Both the position numbers and the translations under genes were made by a program. Positions 32,740 to 41,107 of a stretch of DNA of 64,000 bases are shown here, one piece after another. Position 1 is the first letter of the stretch. Each line of letters begins with the position of its first letter. The notes under the pieces were generated by a model. It searched no databases. It worked only from the letters and a program-made list of their open reading frames with translations, and was not told the DNA's origin. The stretch comes from Burkholderiaceae bacterium (lineage in GTDB: Bacteria > Pseudomonadota > Gammaproteobacteria > Burkholderiales > Burkholderiaceae_C), in contig JADMJJ010000005.1 in NCBI GenBank assembly GCA_018780645.1, positions 62,001 through 126,000 of the forward strand. Reading direction: 5' to 3'.

Positions 32740-35112
32740 TCAACTGCCCCCCGGTACAGCTTGGGTTCGCACCAGTGCCGCCACCAGCGCATCGACCCGG
32801 ATCGGCTTGGTCACATAGTCATCCATGCCGGCGGCCAGGCAGGCCTCGCGATCACCCTGCATGGCATTGGCCGTCATCGCGACGATACGCGGCCGCCCGC
32901 CGCAAGGCCAGCGGTGGCAGATCTCCTGCGCCGCCTGCAGCCCATCCATCTCGGGCATCTGCACATCCATCAGCACCAGGTCGTAGCCCTGCCGGGCGAC
33001 GCACTCGATCGCCTCGATGCCATTGCTGGCCACATCGACGCGGTAGCCCATCTGGCCGAGCAGGCGCAGCGCCAGCTTCTGGTTCACGACATTGTCTTCT
33101 GCGAGCAGGATGCGCAGCGGGTGGCGTAGCGCCAGGCCCGTGTCAAGACCGGGTCGGGGCGGCGGGGCCACACGCGGCGCCAGCGCCTCGCCCATCAGGC
33201 CCACAAGGGTATCGAACAGCTGGCTCTGATGCAGGGGCTTGTGCAAATAGGCCTGGAACAGGCCATCCTCGACGCCGATCTCCCGGCGGCCCAGCGAGCT
33301 GAACAGCACCAGGGGCAGCCCGGGCCAGCGCTGGCGCACGCTGCGCGCCAGGCTCACGCCGTCCATGCCGGGCATGTGCATGTCCAGCACGGCCAGATCG
33401 AAGTGCTCGCCGGACTGCTCGGCCTGCTCGAGCGTGCGCAGCGCCTCCTCACCAGAGTTGCAGTCGCGCGGCACCATGCCCCATTTGGCGGTCTGCAGGG
33501 CCAGCAGGCGGCGGTTGGTCGGGTTGTCATCGACCACCAGCAGGTGCTTGGCTTTCAATGCTGGCTGCGGGCCGATGTACTCGCGCCGCGCTACGGCAGG
33601 CCGCTCGGCCGGCACCGCCTCGATGGTGAAGTGAAAGCTGCTGCCCCGGCCCGGCCCCGCGCTCTCGGCCCACATGCGCCCGCCCATCAGCTCTGCCAGC
33701 TTCTTGCTGATCGCCAGACCCAGGCCGGTGCCGCCGTACTGACGCGTGGTCGAGCTGTCCGCCTGGCTGAAGCTCTGGAACAGCCGGCTCATGCCCTGTT
33801 CGCTGAGGCCGATACCGGTATCGCGGACGGTGAAGCACAGGCTCGGCCCTTCGGCCCGCGAGTCGTCCGCCGGGCCGCTCCCAAGGACGACTTGGCCCCC
33901 TCGGGGGGCCGCTTGCGTAGTCGCGGGCGGGGGGCTCACGCTCACCGTCAACACGACCTCGCCTGCTTCGGTGAACTTGACCGCATTGGCCAGCAGATTG
34001 AGCAGGATCTGGCGCAGCCGGGTCACATCGCCCAGCACCGCGGCCGGCGGTTCGCCCTCCGTAGTGCTCTCGAACACATAGGCCAGGTCCAGGTGCTTTT
34101 CAGCGGCCCGCGTACTGACCAGGTCCAGCGCCGACTCGATACAGTCGCGCAGCTCGAACGGGTGCTGCTCGATGTCCATGCGCCCGGCCTCGATCTTCGA
34201 GAAGTCCAGGATGTCGTTGATGATGGTCAACAACGTCTCGCCCGAATCGCGGATGGTCAGCGCATAGTCCTGCTGCTCGGGGTCGAGCCGGGTGTCCAGC
34301 ATCAGGCCACTCATGCCGATGATGGCGTTCAGCGGCGTGCGGACCTCATGGCTGACGGTGGCCAGGAACTCGGACTTGTGGCGGTTGGCGTCTTCCAGCA
34401 CGCGGGTGCGTTCGCGCACGCGCTGCTCGGTCAGCGCCTCGTTCAAGCGGGCATTCTCGAAGCGCATGCGCATCGAATCGAGCAGGGCCTCGCCATGCTG
34501 ACGCGCATAGACCAACACACTGGTGGACAGCAGCAGCGCCGCGGCGGCGAACAGCAGCGGCGGTCCGGTGTCGGTTGAGGCGGCGGCGCGCAGCGCGAAG
34601 GGCAGCACCGTGGCAGCGCAGAAGGCATAGGCGCTGGGCCTGTGGATCGCTGCTGCCGAGGCTACCGCAATGACGTTGCCCAGCACCGCCAGCAGCAGGA
34701 TGAACAGGCGCAACAGGCCGGGCTCAAAGTACAGCGCGCAGCCCGCTCCCCAGACCCCGCCCAGCAACAGATGGAAGGCGATCTGCACCCTGGACAGGCG
34801 CTCGAACTCACCGAACTCGGCCAGGCGACGGTGCAGCGGCGCGACGAAGGCGAAGTAAAGCAGTATCACCAGCAGAAGGGCCGCCGCCCACCAGGCCAGG
34901 CCCTGCGCAGCACCGCTCTGCGTCACAGCCCAGGCGAACAGCCCCGCACCCAATGGCGATACGGCCAGACCCAGCCGCATATTGCCGGCCAGATAGGCGA
35001 ACTGCGCCTGCGAAACCTGCTCGCGCATGGCCGCCAAGGCCCGCTCATCAGCAGCCGGCAGCGCCGGAGGCAGGGCCCCGGGATCGGCCATGGCTTGCAA
35101 ATTCGAGCTCAC
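32740..35112 (-). CDS. Membrane hybrid sensor histidine kinase with two receiver domains
   Basis: This about 790-residue protein has an N-terminal membrane domain with about six helices (up to residue 200), a coiled-coil linker, a HisKA domain with [16 protein letters not shown] (His about 255), an HATPase domain ([25 protein letters not shown]), then two receivers with [12 protein letters not shown]...[11 protein letters not shown] and [12 protein letters not shown]...[11 protein letters not shown]. Between the N box and DTGIGL there is an extra stretch of about 30 residues ([15 protein letters not shown] onwards), encoded by a dispersed palindromic repeat at 33869-33936. Start GTG 35112 has GAGGG upstream; ATG 35091 is an alternative. 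It is first of the four-gene phosphorelay operon. Confidence 0.87.
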   Translation of the reverse strand: MSSNLQAMADPGALPPALPAADERALAAMREQVSQAQFAYLAGNMRLGLAVSPLGAGLFAWAVTQSGAAQGLAWWAAALLLVILLYFAFVAPLHRRLAEFGEFERLSRVQIAFHLLLGGVWGAGCALYFEPGLLRLFILLLAVLGNVIAVASAAAIHRPSAYAFCAATVLPFALRAAASTDTGPPLLFAAAALLLSTSVLVYARQHGEALLDSMRMRFENARLNEALTEQRVRERTRVLEDANRHKSEFLATVSHEVRTPLNAIIGMSGLMLDTRLDPEQQDYALTIRDSGETLLTIINDILDFSKIEAGRMDIEQHPFELRDCIESALDLVSTRAAEKHLDLAYVFESTTEGEPPAAVLGDVTRLRQILLNLLANAVKFTEAGEVVLTVSVSPPPATTQAAPRGGQVVLGSGPADDSRAEGPSLCFTVRDTGIGLSEQGMSRLFQSFSQADSSTTRQYGGTGLGLAISKKLAELMGGRMWAESAGPGRGSSFHFTIEAVPAERPAVARREYIGPQPALKAKHLLVVDDNPTNRRLLALQTAKWGMVPRDCNSGEEALRTLEQAEQSGEHFDLAVLDMHMPGMDGVSLARSVRQRWPGLPLVLFSSLGRREIGVEDGLFQAYLHKPLHQSQLFDTLVGLMGEALAPRVAPPPRPGLDTGLALRHPLRILLAEDNVVNQKLALRLLGQMGYRVDVASNGIEAIECVARQGYDLVLMDVQMPEMDGLQAAQEICHRWPCGGRPRIVAMTANAMQGDREACLAAGMDDYVTKPIRVDALVAALVRTQAVPGGS
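33869..33936 (+). repeat. Dispersed palindromic repeat, copy 3 (inside the histidine kinase gene)
   Basis: The element begins GCCGGGCCGCTCCCAAG, has a central CCCCCTCGGGGGG core, then GTAG and a closing G-run, in the same order as the copies at 161-228 and 4081-4149 (inverted). It lies wholly inside the HATPase region of the kinase, between the N and G1 boxes, and adds about 23-30 codons without breaking the frame. The translated strand relative to the repeat is the same as for the other copies. Confidence 0.8.
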
Positions 35113-35237
35113 GCGTCTGCCCTCGTGCGGTGGGCCGGCGCGTGACGGTATCGATGAAACCAGCAAAACCGGCGCTCGGCCGCTCCAGTGTCCGGGACGG
35201 CAAGCGCTGCTGCAGCGCGGACAAACCCTGAAACGTC

Positions 35238-36122
35238 CTAAGACTTGCTGATTCGCTCGTCCAGCTTGGCCAGCGTGGCCTGGGCATAGGCCCTGGCGCC
35301 GGCGTCGTCCAGCATCTCGAGCTTGGCCGCCATGCGGCTGCGTTGTTCGCGCAGCAGGGTCGAATGGGCAATCGCCAGCGCCTCATGGGCGAAGAACAGC
35401 TCATAGGCATCGGCCTGGTTGGCCTCGCAGCCGGCCAGGCAGTTCCTGGCATGCTGCAACGCTGCCTCGCCCTGGCACGCTGCCGCGTGACACAGGGCCA
35501 GCTGGTAGTCGGCCCGCTCGACTTCGACCCATCCGCCGGTGGTGGCCCAGTGCCTGCGCGCCAGCGCTGCGGCCTCCAGCATCAGCACGTCGCCCTGCGG
35601 ATCGGCCGCGCCTCCGGCCAGTACGCGGTAGTAGCGCAGGTCTCCGGCCAGGTTGTTGGTGATGATGGCCAGTGCGCGCCAGCACTTGGGCTCGTCTGCC
35701 TGCGCGGCCAGCGACCGGGCCCGATCCAGAAGCTGCCGGGCGCCCGAGCGGTCGGCGCGGCGGGTATGGGCCAGCATCGCCTGGCCCATCGCACGCAGCT
35801 GTTCGTCGGCGGGCAGCTCGGGCCCCGACCCCGCGTCATGGCCGGCCAGCACCAGGCCAAGCGCCGCGCGCTGCAGCACACGGGTCACCGCCTCGTCACG
35901 GCCGGCCACCGGCTGCATCGCAGCGATGAAGTCGCGCAGCGGCTGAGCCTGATCCAGATGGCCCAGCAGCAGGTGTTCGCCGAAGCGTGCCAGTTCCTCG
36001 GCCGGCGCGGTGCCATCGGCCAGCAGGCCAATGCCCTCGGCAAGTCGATCAGCCACCGCCTGGGGTTGGTCGGGGTGCTGGTCCCAGGCCTGGTCCAGCC
36101 AAGTGCGCAATGTCGTCGTCAT
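35238..36122 (-). CDS. Helical-repeat protein of unknown function in an ArsR/SRPBCC operon
   Basis: I do not recognise this 294-residue protein. It is alanine- and leucine-rich and almost all helical, with TPR-like stretches such as [36 protein letters not shown] and [19 protein letters not shown]. There is no signal peptide or TM helix, so it should be cytosolic. ATG 36122 overlaps the SRPBCC stop (36119-36122). It is the third gene of the ArsR-SRPBCC operon, and the same regulator presumably controls it. A TPR-type protein-interaction role is an inference from composition. Confidence 0.7.
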   Translation of the reverse strand: MTTTLRTWLDQAWDQHPDQPQAVADRLAEGIGLLADGTAPAEELARFGEHLLLGHLDQAQPLRDFIAAMQPVAGRDEAVTRVLQRAALGLVLAGHDAGSGPELPADEQLRAMGQAMLAHTRRADRSGARQLLDRARSLAAQADEPKCWRALAIITNNLAGDLRYYRVLAGGAADPQGDVLMLEAAALARRHWATTGGWVEVERADYQLALCHAAACQGEAALQHARNCLAGCEANQADAYELFFAHEALAIAHSTLLREQRSRMAAKLEMLDDAGARAYAQATLAKLDERISKS

Positions 36123-36607
36123 GACCTGTTCTCCGTGTCCAAAGGAAATTGCCGGGCCAGCCATCGCAGCACCCAAGGCCAGCCAGCCTGGTGGGTGTCG
36201 CGGCCGCTGAAGTCGGGGCGAAAGCCCTGGTGCCTGAGAACCAGCAGGGTGCCACCGTCCGCTGGCTCGAGTTCGAAGCGCACCTCGGTGGGCGGCGGAG
36301 CCAGCCAGCTTGCCTGCCAGGACAGGCTCAGGAGCTGGTCCGGCAGGGCCTCCAGCACCTCGCCTGACAGGCCGTGAGCGGCGCCATTGCGCGTATGGAT
36401 GTCGCAGCGCCAGGCGCTGCCCGGCTCGGCGGCAATCTGCCAGTTGCTGCTGGTGTAGATCTGCTCGTCGCCCCACCAGGCGGCCAGCCAGGCCGGTGTG
36501 GTCAGCGCCTCGAACACGCGGGTCGGGCTGGCGTCTATCCAGACCTGGCCCTCGATGACCAGGCCGTTCAGCTCAACATGAGCACCCGACTCAAGCACGG
36601 CCGTCAT
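36119..36607 (-). CDS. SRPBCC/AHSA1-like domain protein
   Basis: This 162-residue protein has the AHA1-type START-like fold: IDASPTRVFEALTTPAWLAAW at the start, W-rich strand WQIAAEPGSAWRCDI, then LEALPDQLLSLSWQ and a C-terminal helix. Small proteins of this family, commonly beside ArsR regulators, bind hydrophobic ligands; none is identified here. Its stop overlaps the downstream helical-repeat gene, and its first bases overlap the arsR gene by 17 bases (36591-36607). Confidence 0.85.
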   Translation of the reverse strand: MTAVLESGAHVELNGLVIEGQVWIDASPTRVFEALTTPAWLAAWWGDEQIYTSSNWQIAAEPGSAWRCDIHTRNGAAHGLSGEVLEALPDQLLSLSWQASWLAPPPTEVRFELEPADGGTLLVLRHQGFRPDFSGRDTHQAGWPWVLRWLARQFPLDTENRS

Positions 36608-36908
36608 CCTTTTCCAGCGCTCGCTTCATGCGGCCCAGGCTGCTGTTCCACAGGCGCCGCTGCTCGGCCAGCCAGAGCTCGAGCTCCCGCAAGCGCTGCA
36701 GATTGACGCCATAGTAGTTGCGCCGACCCTCGCGCACCTCCAGCACCAGACCAGCCTCCTTCAACAGGCGCAGGTGCTTGGAAATGGCCGGTCGGCTGAT
36801 CGGAAAGCGCGTTGCCAACTCGTCGACATGCAGGCGCTCCTGGGCCAGCACGTTCAGGATCGCCTGGCGAGTCGGATCGGCCAGCGCCTGGAAGGCCGAC
36901 TGCGGCAT
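36591..36908 (-). CDS. ArsR-family transcriptional regulator
   Basis: This 105-residue winged-helix repressor has FQALADPTRQAILNVLAQ at the start and the recognition helix region PISRPAISKHLRLLKEAGLV, with a RRNYYGVN wing. No ArsR CxC metal site is visible, so it probably belongs to the metal-independent ArsR group paired with SRPBCC proteins. ATG 36908 is chosen; an upstream ATG at 36962 sits seven bases from the operator and leaves no room for a ribosome site. A perfect GTAACC-N4-GGTTAC palindrome at 36969-36984 is its probable operator, controlling both this operon and the DinB-like gene. Confidence 0.88.
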   Translation of the reverse strand: MPQSAFQALADPTRQAILNVLAQERLHVDELATRFPISRPAISKHLRLLKEAGLVLEVREGRRNYYGVNLQRLRELELWLAEQRRLWNSSLGRMKRALEKDDGRA

Positions 36909-36968
36909 TTCGTTATGCGGTGATTCGCCCAAGGCTTGCTTCCGGCAGCGGTTTTCCACCATGATAAC

Positions 36969-36984
36969 GTAACCGTATGGTTAC
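36969..36984. promoter_or_regulatory. Probable ArsR operator between divergent genes
   Basis: GTAACC-GTAT-GGTTAC is a perfect 6-bp-arm palindrome in the 96-base gap between arsR (start 36908) and the DinB-like gene (start 37005). TAACC/GGTTA sites are known for ArsR proteins paired with SRPBCC domains. The -35/-10 of either gene probably overlaps it. Confidence 0.65.
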
Positions 36985-37004
36985 CAGTCAACCCGAGAAA
37001 CCCG

Positions 37005-37490
37005 ATGCACACACCGCCCACCCCGATTGAAATCGCCGCCTGCCTGGATGCCCTGCAGTCGATGCCTGATCGTTTGCAGGCCATGGTCGAGCGCTGCCCC
37101 AGCGACCGGCAGCTGGAGCGACCTGGCGACGCCCTGTTCTCGCTCACCGAGCAGGTCTGCCATCTGCGCGATATCGAGCTCGAGGGCTACACCCTGCGCA
37201 TCGCCCGCGTGCTGGCCGAAGAGGTGCCGGAGTTGCAGGAGATCGATGGCAGCACGCTGGCCAAGACCCGGCGTTATCAGCAGCAATACCTGACCCTGGC
37301 CCTTGACCTGTTTGGCCGCCAGCGGCGGGCCAATGTGGCGCTGCTGCGCGACCACCTGGCCGGGAACACGCAGCGCCTGGGCATATTCGGCGGCTTCGGT
37401 GGCGTGACGCTATGGTCGCTGGTGCAGGGCATGGCGGCCCATGATGCCGAGCATCTGGGCGAGATCGAGGCCCTGGGGCTATGCAGGTGA
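37005..37490 (+). CDS. DinB-like metal-dependent four-helix protein
   Basis: This 161-residue protein has the DinB/YfiT-like four-helix pattern. The His ligands are visible in EQVCHLRDIE (about residue 55) and in AAHDAEHLGEIEAL near the C-terminus (two His). Such proteins are thiol-transferase-like or unknown metal enzymes; the substrate is not clear here. ATG 37005 leaves a short leader after the ArsR palindrome, so the gene is probably repressed by ArsR too. Confidence 0.78.
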   Translation: MHTPPTPIEIAACLDALQSMPDRLQAMVERCPSDRQLERPGDALFSLTEQVCHLRDIELEGYTLRIARVLAEEVPELQEIDGSTLAKTRRYQQQYLTLALDLFGRQRRANVALLRDHLAGNTQRLGIFGGFGGVTLWSLVQGMAAHDAEHLGEIEALGLCR

Positions 37491-37530
37491 GCGGGTGATC
37501 TAATCGGCTTCACAACTCCCGATTCTCGCC

Positions 37531-38733
37531 ATGGCCTTCCAACCGCTACAGGGCATACGTGTGCTCGACCTCACCAATGTGCTGGCCGGCCCGTTCTGCT
37601 GCCACCAGCTCGCCCATATGGGCGCCGATGTGATCAAGGTCGAGGCCCGGGACGGCGGCGATCTGGCGCGGCAGCTGGGGGCGGATGCGGAGCTGAACCG
37701 CAAGCATATGGGCGTGTCCTTTCTGGCCCAGAACCCGGGCAAGCGCTCGATCACCCTGAACCTCAAGAAGGACAGCGCCAAGGCGGTGCTGCGCCGGCTG
37801 GTACGCACGGCCGATGTGCTGGTGGAGAACTTCCGCCCCGGCGTGATGGACCGCCTGGGCGTCGGCTACGAGGCCCTGCTGCTTGAGAATCCGACACTGA
37901 TCTACTGCGCCATATCGGGCTTTGGCCAGAGCGGGCCGCTGCGCGATCTGCCCGCCTATGACCAGATCATCCAGGGCATGAGCGGGGTGATGAGCATCAC
38001 CGGCGACGCGGACTCGGCGCCGCTGCGCGTCGGCTATCCCGTCGCCGACACGATTGGCGGCATCACCGCCGCCTTTGCCGTGGCCTCGGCCCTGGCCAAC
38101 AAGCGGCGCAGCAGCGGCGTCTTCATCGATGTGTCGATGCTGGAGGCGGCGATGGCGACGATGGGCTGGGCCGTGTCCAACTACCTGGTGGCCGGCCAGG
38201 AGCCGCGGCCCATGGGCAACGAGAACGTCACCGCCAGCCCCTCGGGCACCTTTCGCACCGGCGACGGCCTGCTGAATATTGCCGCCAACAAGCAGGAGCA
38301 GTTCGAAGCGGTTTGCCGGGTGCTGGGCCTGCCGGAGCTGATCACCGACCCGCGCTTTGCCGAGCGCCAGGGCCGGCTGCAGCATCGCGCCGCGCTGAAG
38401 GCCTTGATCGAGACCGCCATGCAAGGCGGCTCGGCCGAGCACTGGTGGCAACGGCTCAACGAAGCCGGCGTGCCGGCCGGCCCGGTCTACACCGTGCCGC
38501 AGGCCCTGGCCCACGCGCAGATCGCCGATCGCGGCATGGTGGCCGAGTTTGCCGATGCGCCCGGCGTGGGCCGCGACATCCGCCTGCTGCGCACCGGTTT
38601 CAAGCTCAATGGCGAGGCCCCCTCGGTGGCCACGCCGCCGCCGACGCTGGGCCAGCACAGCGACGAAATACTGGCCGAGCTGGGCTATGACGCCGCGGCC
38701 ATCGCGGCACTGAAACAGGAGCAGGCGGTATGA
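37531..38733 (+). CDS. CaiB/BaiF-family CoA-transferase
   Basis: This 400-residue class III CoA-transferase has VLDLTNVLAGPFCCHQLAHM, VIKVEARDGGD, RSITLNLKKD and AISGFGQSGP, with the catalytic Asp probably in PVADTIGG. It moves CoA between carboxylic acids. It overlaps the next gene by four bases (38730-38733), and that gene is a short citryl-CoA-lyase-type protein, so the pair could activate a dicarboxylate or related acid and then cleave it. The substrate cannot be read from sequence. Confidence 0.87.
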   Translation: MAFQPLQGIRVLDLTNVLAGPFCCHQLAHMGADVIKVEARDGGDLARQLGADAELNRKHMGVSFLAQNPGKRSITLNLKKDSAKAVLRRLVRTADVLVENFRPGVMDRLGVGYEALLLENPTLIYCAISGFGQSGPLRDLPAYDQIIQGMSGVMSITGDADSAPLRVGYPVADTIGGITAAFAVASALANKRRSSGVFIDVSMLEAAMATMGWAVSNYLVAGQEPRPMGNENVTASPSGTFRTGDGLLNIAANKQEQFEAVCRVLGLPELITDPRFAERQGRLQHRAALKALIETAMQGGSAEHWWQRLNEAGVPAGPVYTVPQALAHAQIADRGMVAEFADAPGVGRDIRLLRTGFKLNGEAPSVATPPPTLGQHSDEILAELGYDAAAIAALKQEQAV

Positions 38734-39560
38734 GCATCAACGACAGCCAGCAGCCCTCGCGCGATTGGTGGCGCACTTCCATCATCGACATGGCGCCGGG
38801 CGAGATCCGCTACTTCGGCTATCCGATCGAGCAGCTGACCGGCCAGGTCAGCTTCGCACAGATGATCTGGCTGATGACCCGCGGCGAACTGCCCGGCGCG
38901 GCGCAGGCGCGTCTGCTCGAAGCAGCCCTGGTGGCCGCCGTTGATCATGGTCCGCAGGCGCCCAGCATCGCCATCGCACGCATGGCCGCGACCTGCGGTG
39001 TCGGCCTGAACAATGCGATGGCCTCGGCCGTCAATGTGCTGGGTGATGTGCACGGCGGCGCCGGTGAGCAGGCGGTGGCGCTGTACCAGGCGGTGGCGGC
39101 GCGCGTCGACGCTGGCGCCACACTGGAAGCTGCGGCGGCATCAGGTCTTGATGAGGCCATCGCCCTGCACGGCAAGTTCGTGTCGGGCTTCGGCCACCGC
39201 TTCCACCCTGTCGACCCGCGCGCGCCGCGCCTGCTGGCCCTGGTGGCCGAGGCCGCCGCTGGCGGCGCCGTCAGCGGGCGCTTTGCCTTGATCGCCCAGG
39301 CCATCGAGGACGAGCTGGCGCGGCGCAGGAACGGCCGGCGCATACCGATGAACATCGACGGCGCCACCGCCGTGATCTATGCCGAGCTGGGCTTTCCGGC
39401 GCCGCTGGCGCGGGGCCTGTTCTGCCTGTCGCGCTCGGTGGGCATACTCGCCCATGCCTGGGAGCAGACCCAGCAGGGGGGGCGCAACAAGGGGCCGATT
39501 CCGCGCGATCTGATCTGGACCTATGACGGTCCACCAAGACGCGACGTGCAGGAGAGCTAG
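38730..39560 (+). CDS. Short citrate-synthase-family citryl-CoA lyase
   Basis: This 276-residue protein is a single-lobe member of the citrate synthase family: VNVLGDVHGGAGEQAVALY (first His), LHGKFVSGFGHRFHPVDPRA (second His) and GATAVIYAELGFP. At about 270 residues rather than 400 it fits the citryl-CoA lyase subgroup. It should split or form an acyl-CoA with acetyl-CoA and a keto acid. Coupled to the CoA-transferase by a four-base overlap. Its 3' end overlaps the converging small membrane-protein gene by four bases. Confidence 0.78.
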   Translation: MSINDSQQPSRDWWRTSIIDMAPGEIRYFGYPIEQLTGQVSFAQMIWLMTRGELPGAAQARLLEAALVAAVDHGPQAPSIAIARMAATCGVGLNNAMASAVNVLGDVHGGAGEQAVALYQAVAARVDAGATLEAAAASGLDEAIALHGKFVSGFGHRFHPVDPRAPRLLALVAEAAAGGAVSGRFALIAQAIEDELARRRNGRRIPMNIDGATAVIYAELGFPAPLARGLFCLSRSVGILAHAWEQTQQGGRNKGPIPRDLIWTYDGPPRRDVQES

Positions 39561-39742
39561 AGCATCACCGCCAGGCGTTCGAGTATCAGCACGCCGAAAA
39601 AGCCCAGGCCGGCCAGCACCGCCCACTTCACGACCACCAGCCCACGCTGGCGCCAGATCGGCCGGCTGGTGGCGATATACATGGCAAAGCACAGCAGGCC
39701 GGCCAGCAGCAGCAGGCCGAAGACGACGCGGAACAGCATCAT
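39557..39742 (-). CDS. Small two-TM membrane protein of unknown function
   Basis: This 61-residue protein is almost entirely two hydrophobic helices, about 4-25 (RVVFGLLLLAGLLCFAMYIA) and about 36-55 (VVKWAVLAGLGFFGVLILE), joined by a short basic loop SRPIWRQR. It starts with two Met codons and lies 28 bases after lpxC on the same strand. It converges on the citryl-CoA lyase gene, with stop codons overlapping. I do not recognise a family; a small two-TM protein of this form near lpxC is common in Burkholderiales. Confidence 0.6.
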   Translation of the reverse strand: MMLFRVVFGLLLLAGLLCFAMYIATSRPIWRQRGLVVVKWAVLAGLGFFGVLILERLAVML

Positions 39743-39770
39743 GGGGTGCAGCCCTCAAGGAGGTTGGTGA

Positions 39771-40706
39771 TCACCAGGCCGGCGCCAGTTCGGCAAAGCC
39801 GCGCGGTGCCAGGCTCTCGTCGTCGAAGGTGACGACCTCGTAGGCATCGGGTTGGGCCAGCAGCTTGCGCAGCAGCTTGTTGTTCAAGGCGTGGCCGCTC
39901 TTGAACGCATGGTAGGCGGCCAGCAGCGGATGGCCCAGCACATGCATATCGCCAATGGCGTCGAGGATCTTGTGCTTGACGATCTCGTCGTCGTAGCGCA
40001 GACCTTCGGCATTCAGCACTTTGTAGTCATCGATGACGACGACGTTGTCCATGCTGCCGCCGAGACCCAGACCGCGCGAGCGCATCATCTCCACGTCCTT
40101 GGTGAAGCCGAAGGTGCGGGCGCGGGCGATCTCGCGCTTGTACAGGCCCGAGCCCATGTCGAACAGCACCTGCTGGCCGGTGGCGTTGACGGCCGGGTGG
40201 TCGAACTCGATCTCGAAATTCAAGGTGTAGCCATGGAAGGGATCGAGCCGCGCCCACTTCAGGCCTGCCCCCTCGCCTTCACGTATCTCCACGCTTTTGA
40301 GCACGCGCAGAAAACGGCGCGGCGCGTTCTGCAGCGCGATGCCGGCGCTTTGCAGCAGGAACACGAAGCTGGCCGCCGAGCCGTCGAGTATGGGCACCTC
40401 CTCGGCGGTGATGTCCACATAGAGATTATCCAGGCCCAGGCCGCTGGCGGCCGACAGCAGATGCTCAATCGTCTGCACCTTGGCGCCGCCAGGGTCGCCG
40501 CCGGGCGATATCGTCGTGGCCAGGCGTGTGTCGCAGACCGCATAGGCATCGACCTTGATCTCCACCGGCGTGGGCAAATCGACACGGCGGAACACGATGC
40601 CGGCGTCGGGCGGGGCCGGGCGCAGAGTCAGCTCGACCTTCTGCCCGCTGTGCACGCCCACGCCAACGGCGCGGGTCAGGGACTTCAGGGTTCGTTGCTG
40701 CAGCAT
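39771..40706 (-). CDS. lpxC: UDP-3-O-acyl-N-acetylglucosamine deacetylase
   Basis: LpxC is the committed zinc deacetylase of lipid A synthesis. The 311-residue protein begins [20 protein letters not shown] and has TIEHLLSA (zinc His) and [20 protein letters not shown] (zinc His/Asp and catalytic His). Length is standard. It is the last gene of the dcw block but is separated from ftsZ by a terminator and by a large triple inverted repeat that begins 23 bases before its start, so it probably has its own promoter and a structured leader. Confidence 0.97.
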   Translation of the reverse strand: MLQQRTLKSLTRAVGVGVHSGQKVELTLRPAPPDAGIVFRRVDLPTPVEIKVDAYAVCDTRLATTISPGGDPGGAKVQTIEHLLSAASGLGLDNLYVDITAEEVPILDGSAASFVFLLQSAGIALQNAPRRFLRVLKSVEIREGEGAGLKWARLDPFHGYTLNFEIEFDHPAVNATGQQVLFDMGSGLYKREIARARTFGFTKDVEMMRSRGLGLGGSMDNVVVIDDYKVLNAEGLRYDDEIVKHKILDAIGDMHVLGHPLLAAYHAFKSGHALNNKLLRKLLAQPDAYEVVTFDDESLAPRGFAELAPAW

Positions 40707-40728
40707 GGCGTGATTGTCGGCGATTCGT

Positions 40729-41000
40729 AAGGAGGCTGTCGGGCTTGAGGTTGGGTCCGCGTTGAGCCTGCAAGGGGGTGCAGTCTAGGCGCAAAGCACA
40801 GCCGGGTTGTACACCCGGCGCGCATTTGCAACGACGGATGCGCCCCCTTGCAGGCTCAACCCCAAGGGCCGGGACGATTTGCGGCGCCATACGTCGTTGC
40901 CGGCTCGTTGTGGGGGCCTTGTCCCACGCCTCGCCGACGCCTAGTCTGGCGCCGCAACTCGTCCCGGCGCGGGCCCAACCCCAAGCCCGACAGCCTCCTT
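40729..41000. repeat. Triple nested inverted repeat that could form a three-way junction
   Basis: Three long inverted repeats interlock in 272 bases. Outer arms 40729-40762 and 40967-41000 match at 31 of 34 positions. The second pair, 40761-40782 with 40839-40860, matches at 21 of 22. The third, 40866-40889 with 40947-40970, matches at 22 of 24. Arms abut, so the outer stem closes a junction with two inner stems. Each inner loop has a smaller hairpin, for example GCCGGGT/ACCCGGC inside the second arm and GTGGG/CCCAC inside the third. The element fills most of the 401-base gap between lpxC and ftsZ. No ORF or transposase is inside. Confidence 0.85.
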
Positions 41001-41011
41001 GAGGCCAGCAA

Positions 41012-41044
41012 AAGCGCCCCGCAGAACCACAGGTTCTGCGGGGC
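41012..41044 (-). terminator. Intrinsic terminator after ftsZ
   Basis: GCCCCGCAGAACC at 41016-41028 pairs perfectly over 13 bp with 41032-41044 around a three-base loop; in the ftsZ direction (minus strand) it is followed by GCTTTTG. It ends the dcw transcript about 64 bases after the ftsZ stop and lies just beyond the triple inverted repeat. Confidence 0.85.
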
Positions 41045-41107
41045 CTTCAAGACCATCAGGAGTCAGGTCAGCGGGCGATGGCAGCCGCCCGCACCGGTTG
41101 AGCCCGT

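Noticed and set aside
35343-36377. Long plus-strand frame opposite the helical-repeat and SRPBCC genes
   Set aside because: High GC content creates long antisense frames; this one has no recognisable motif and two well-supported genes lie on the other strand.
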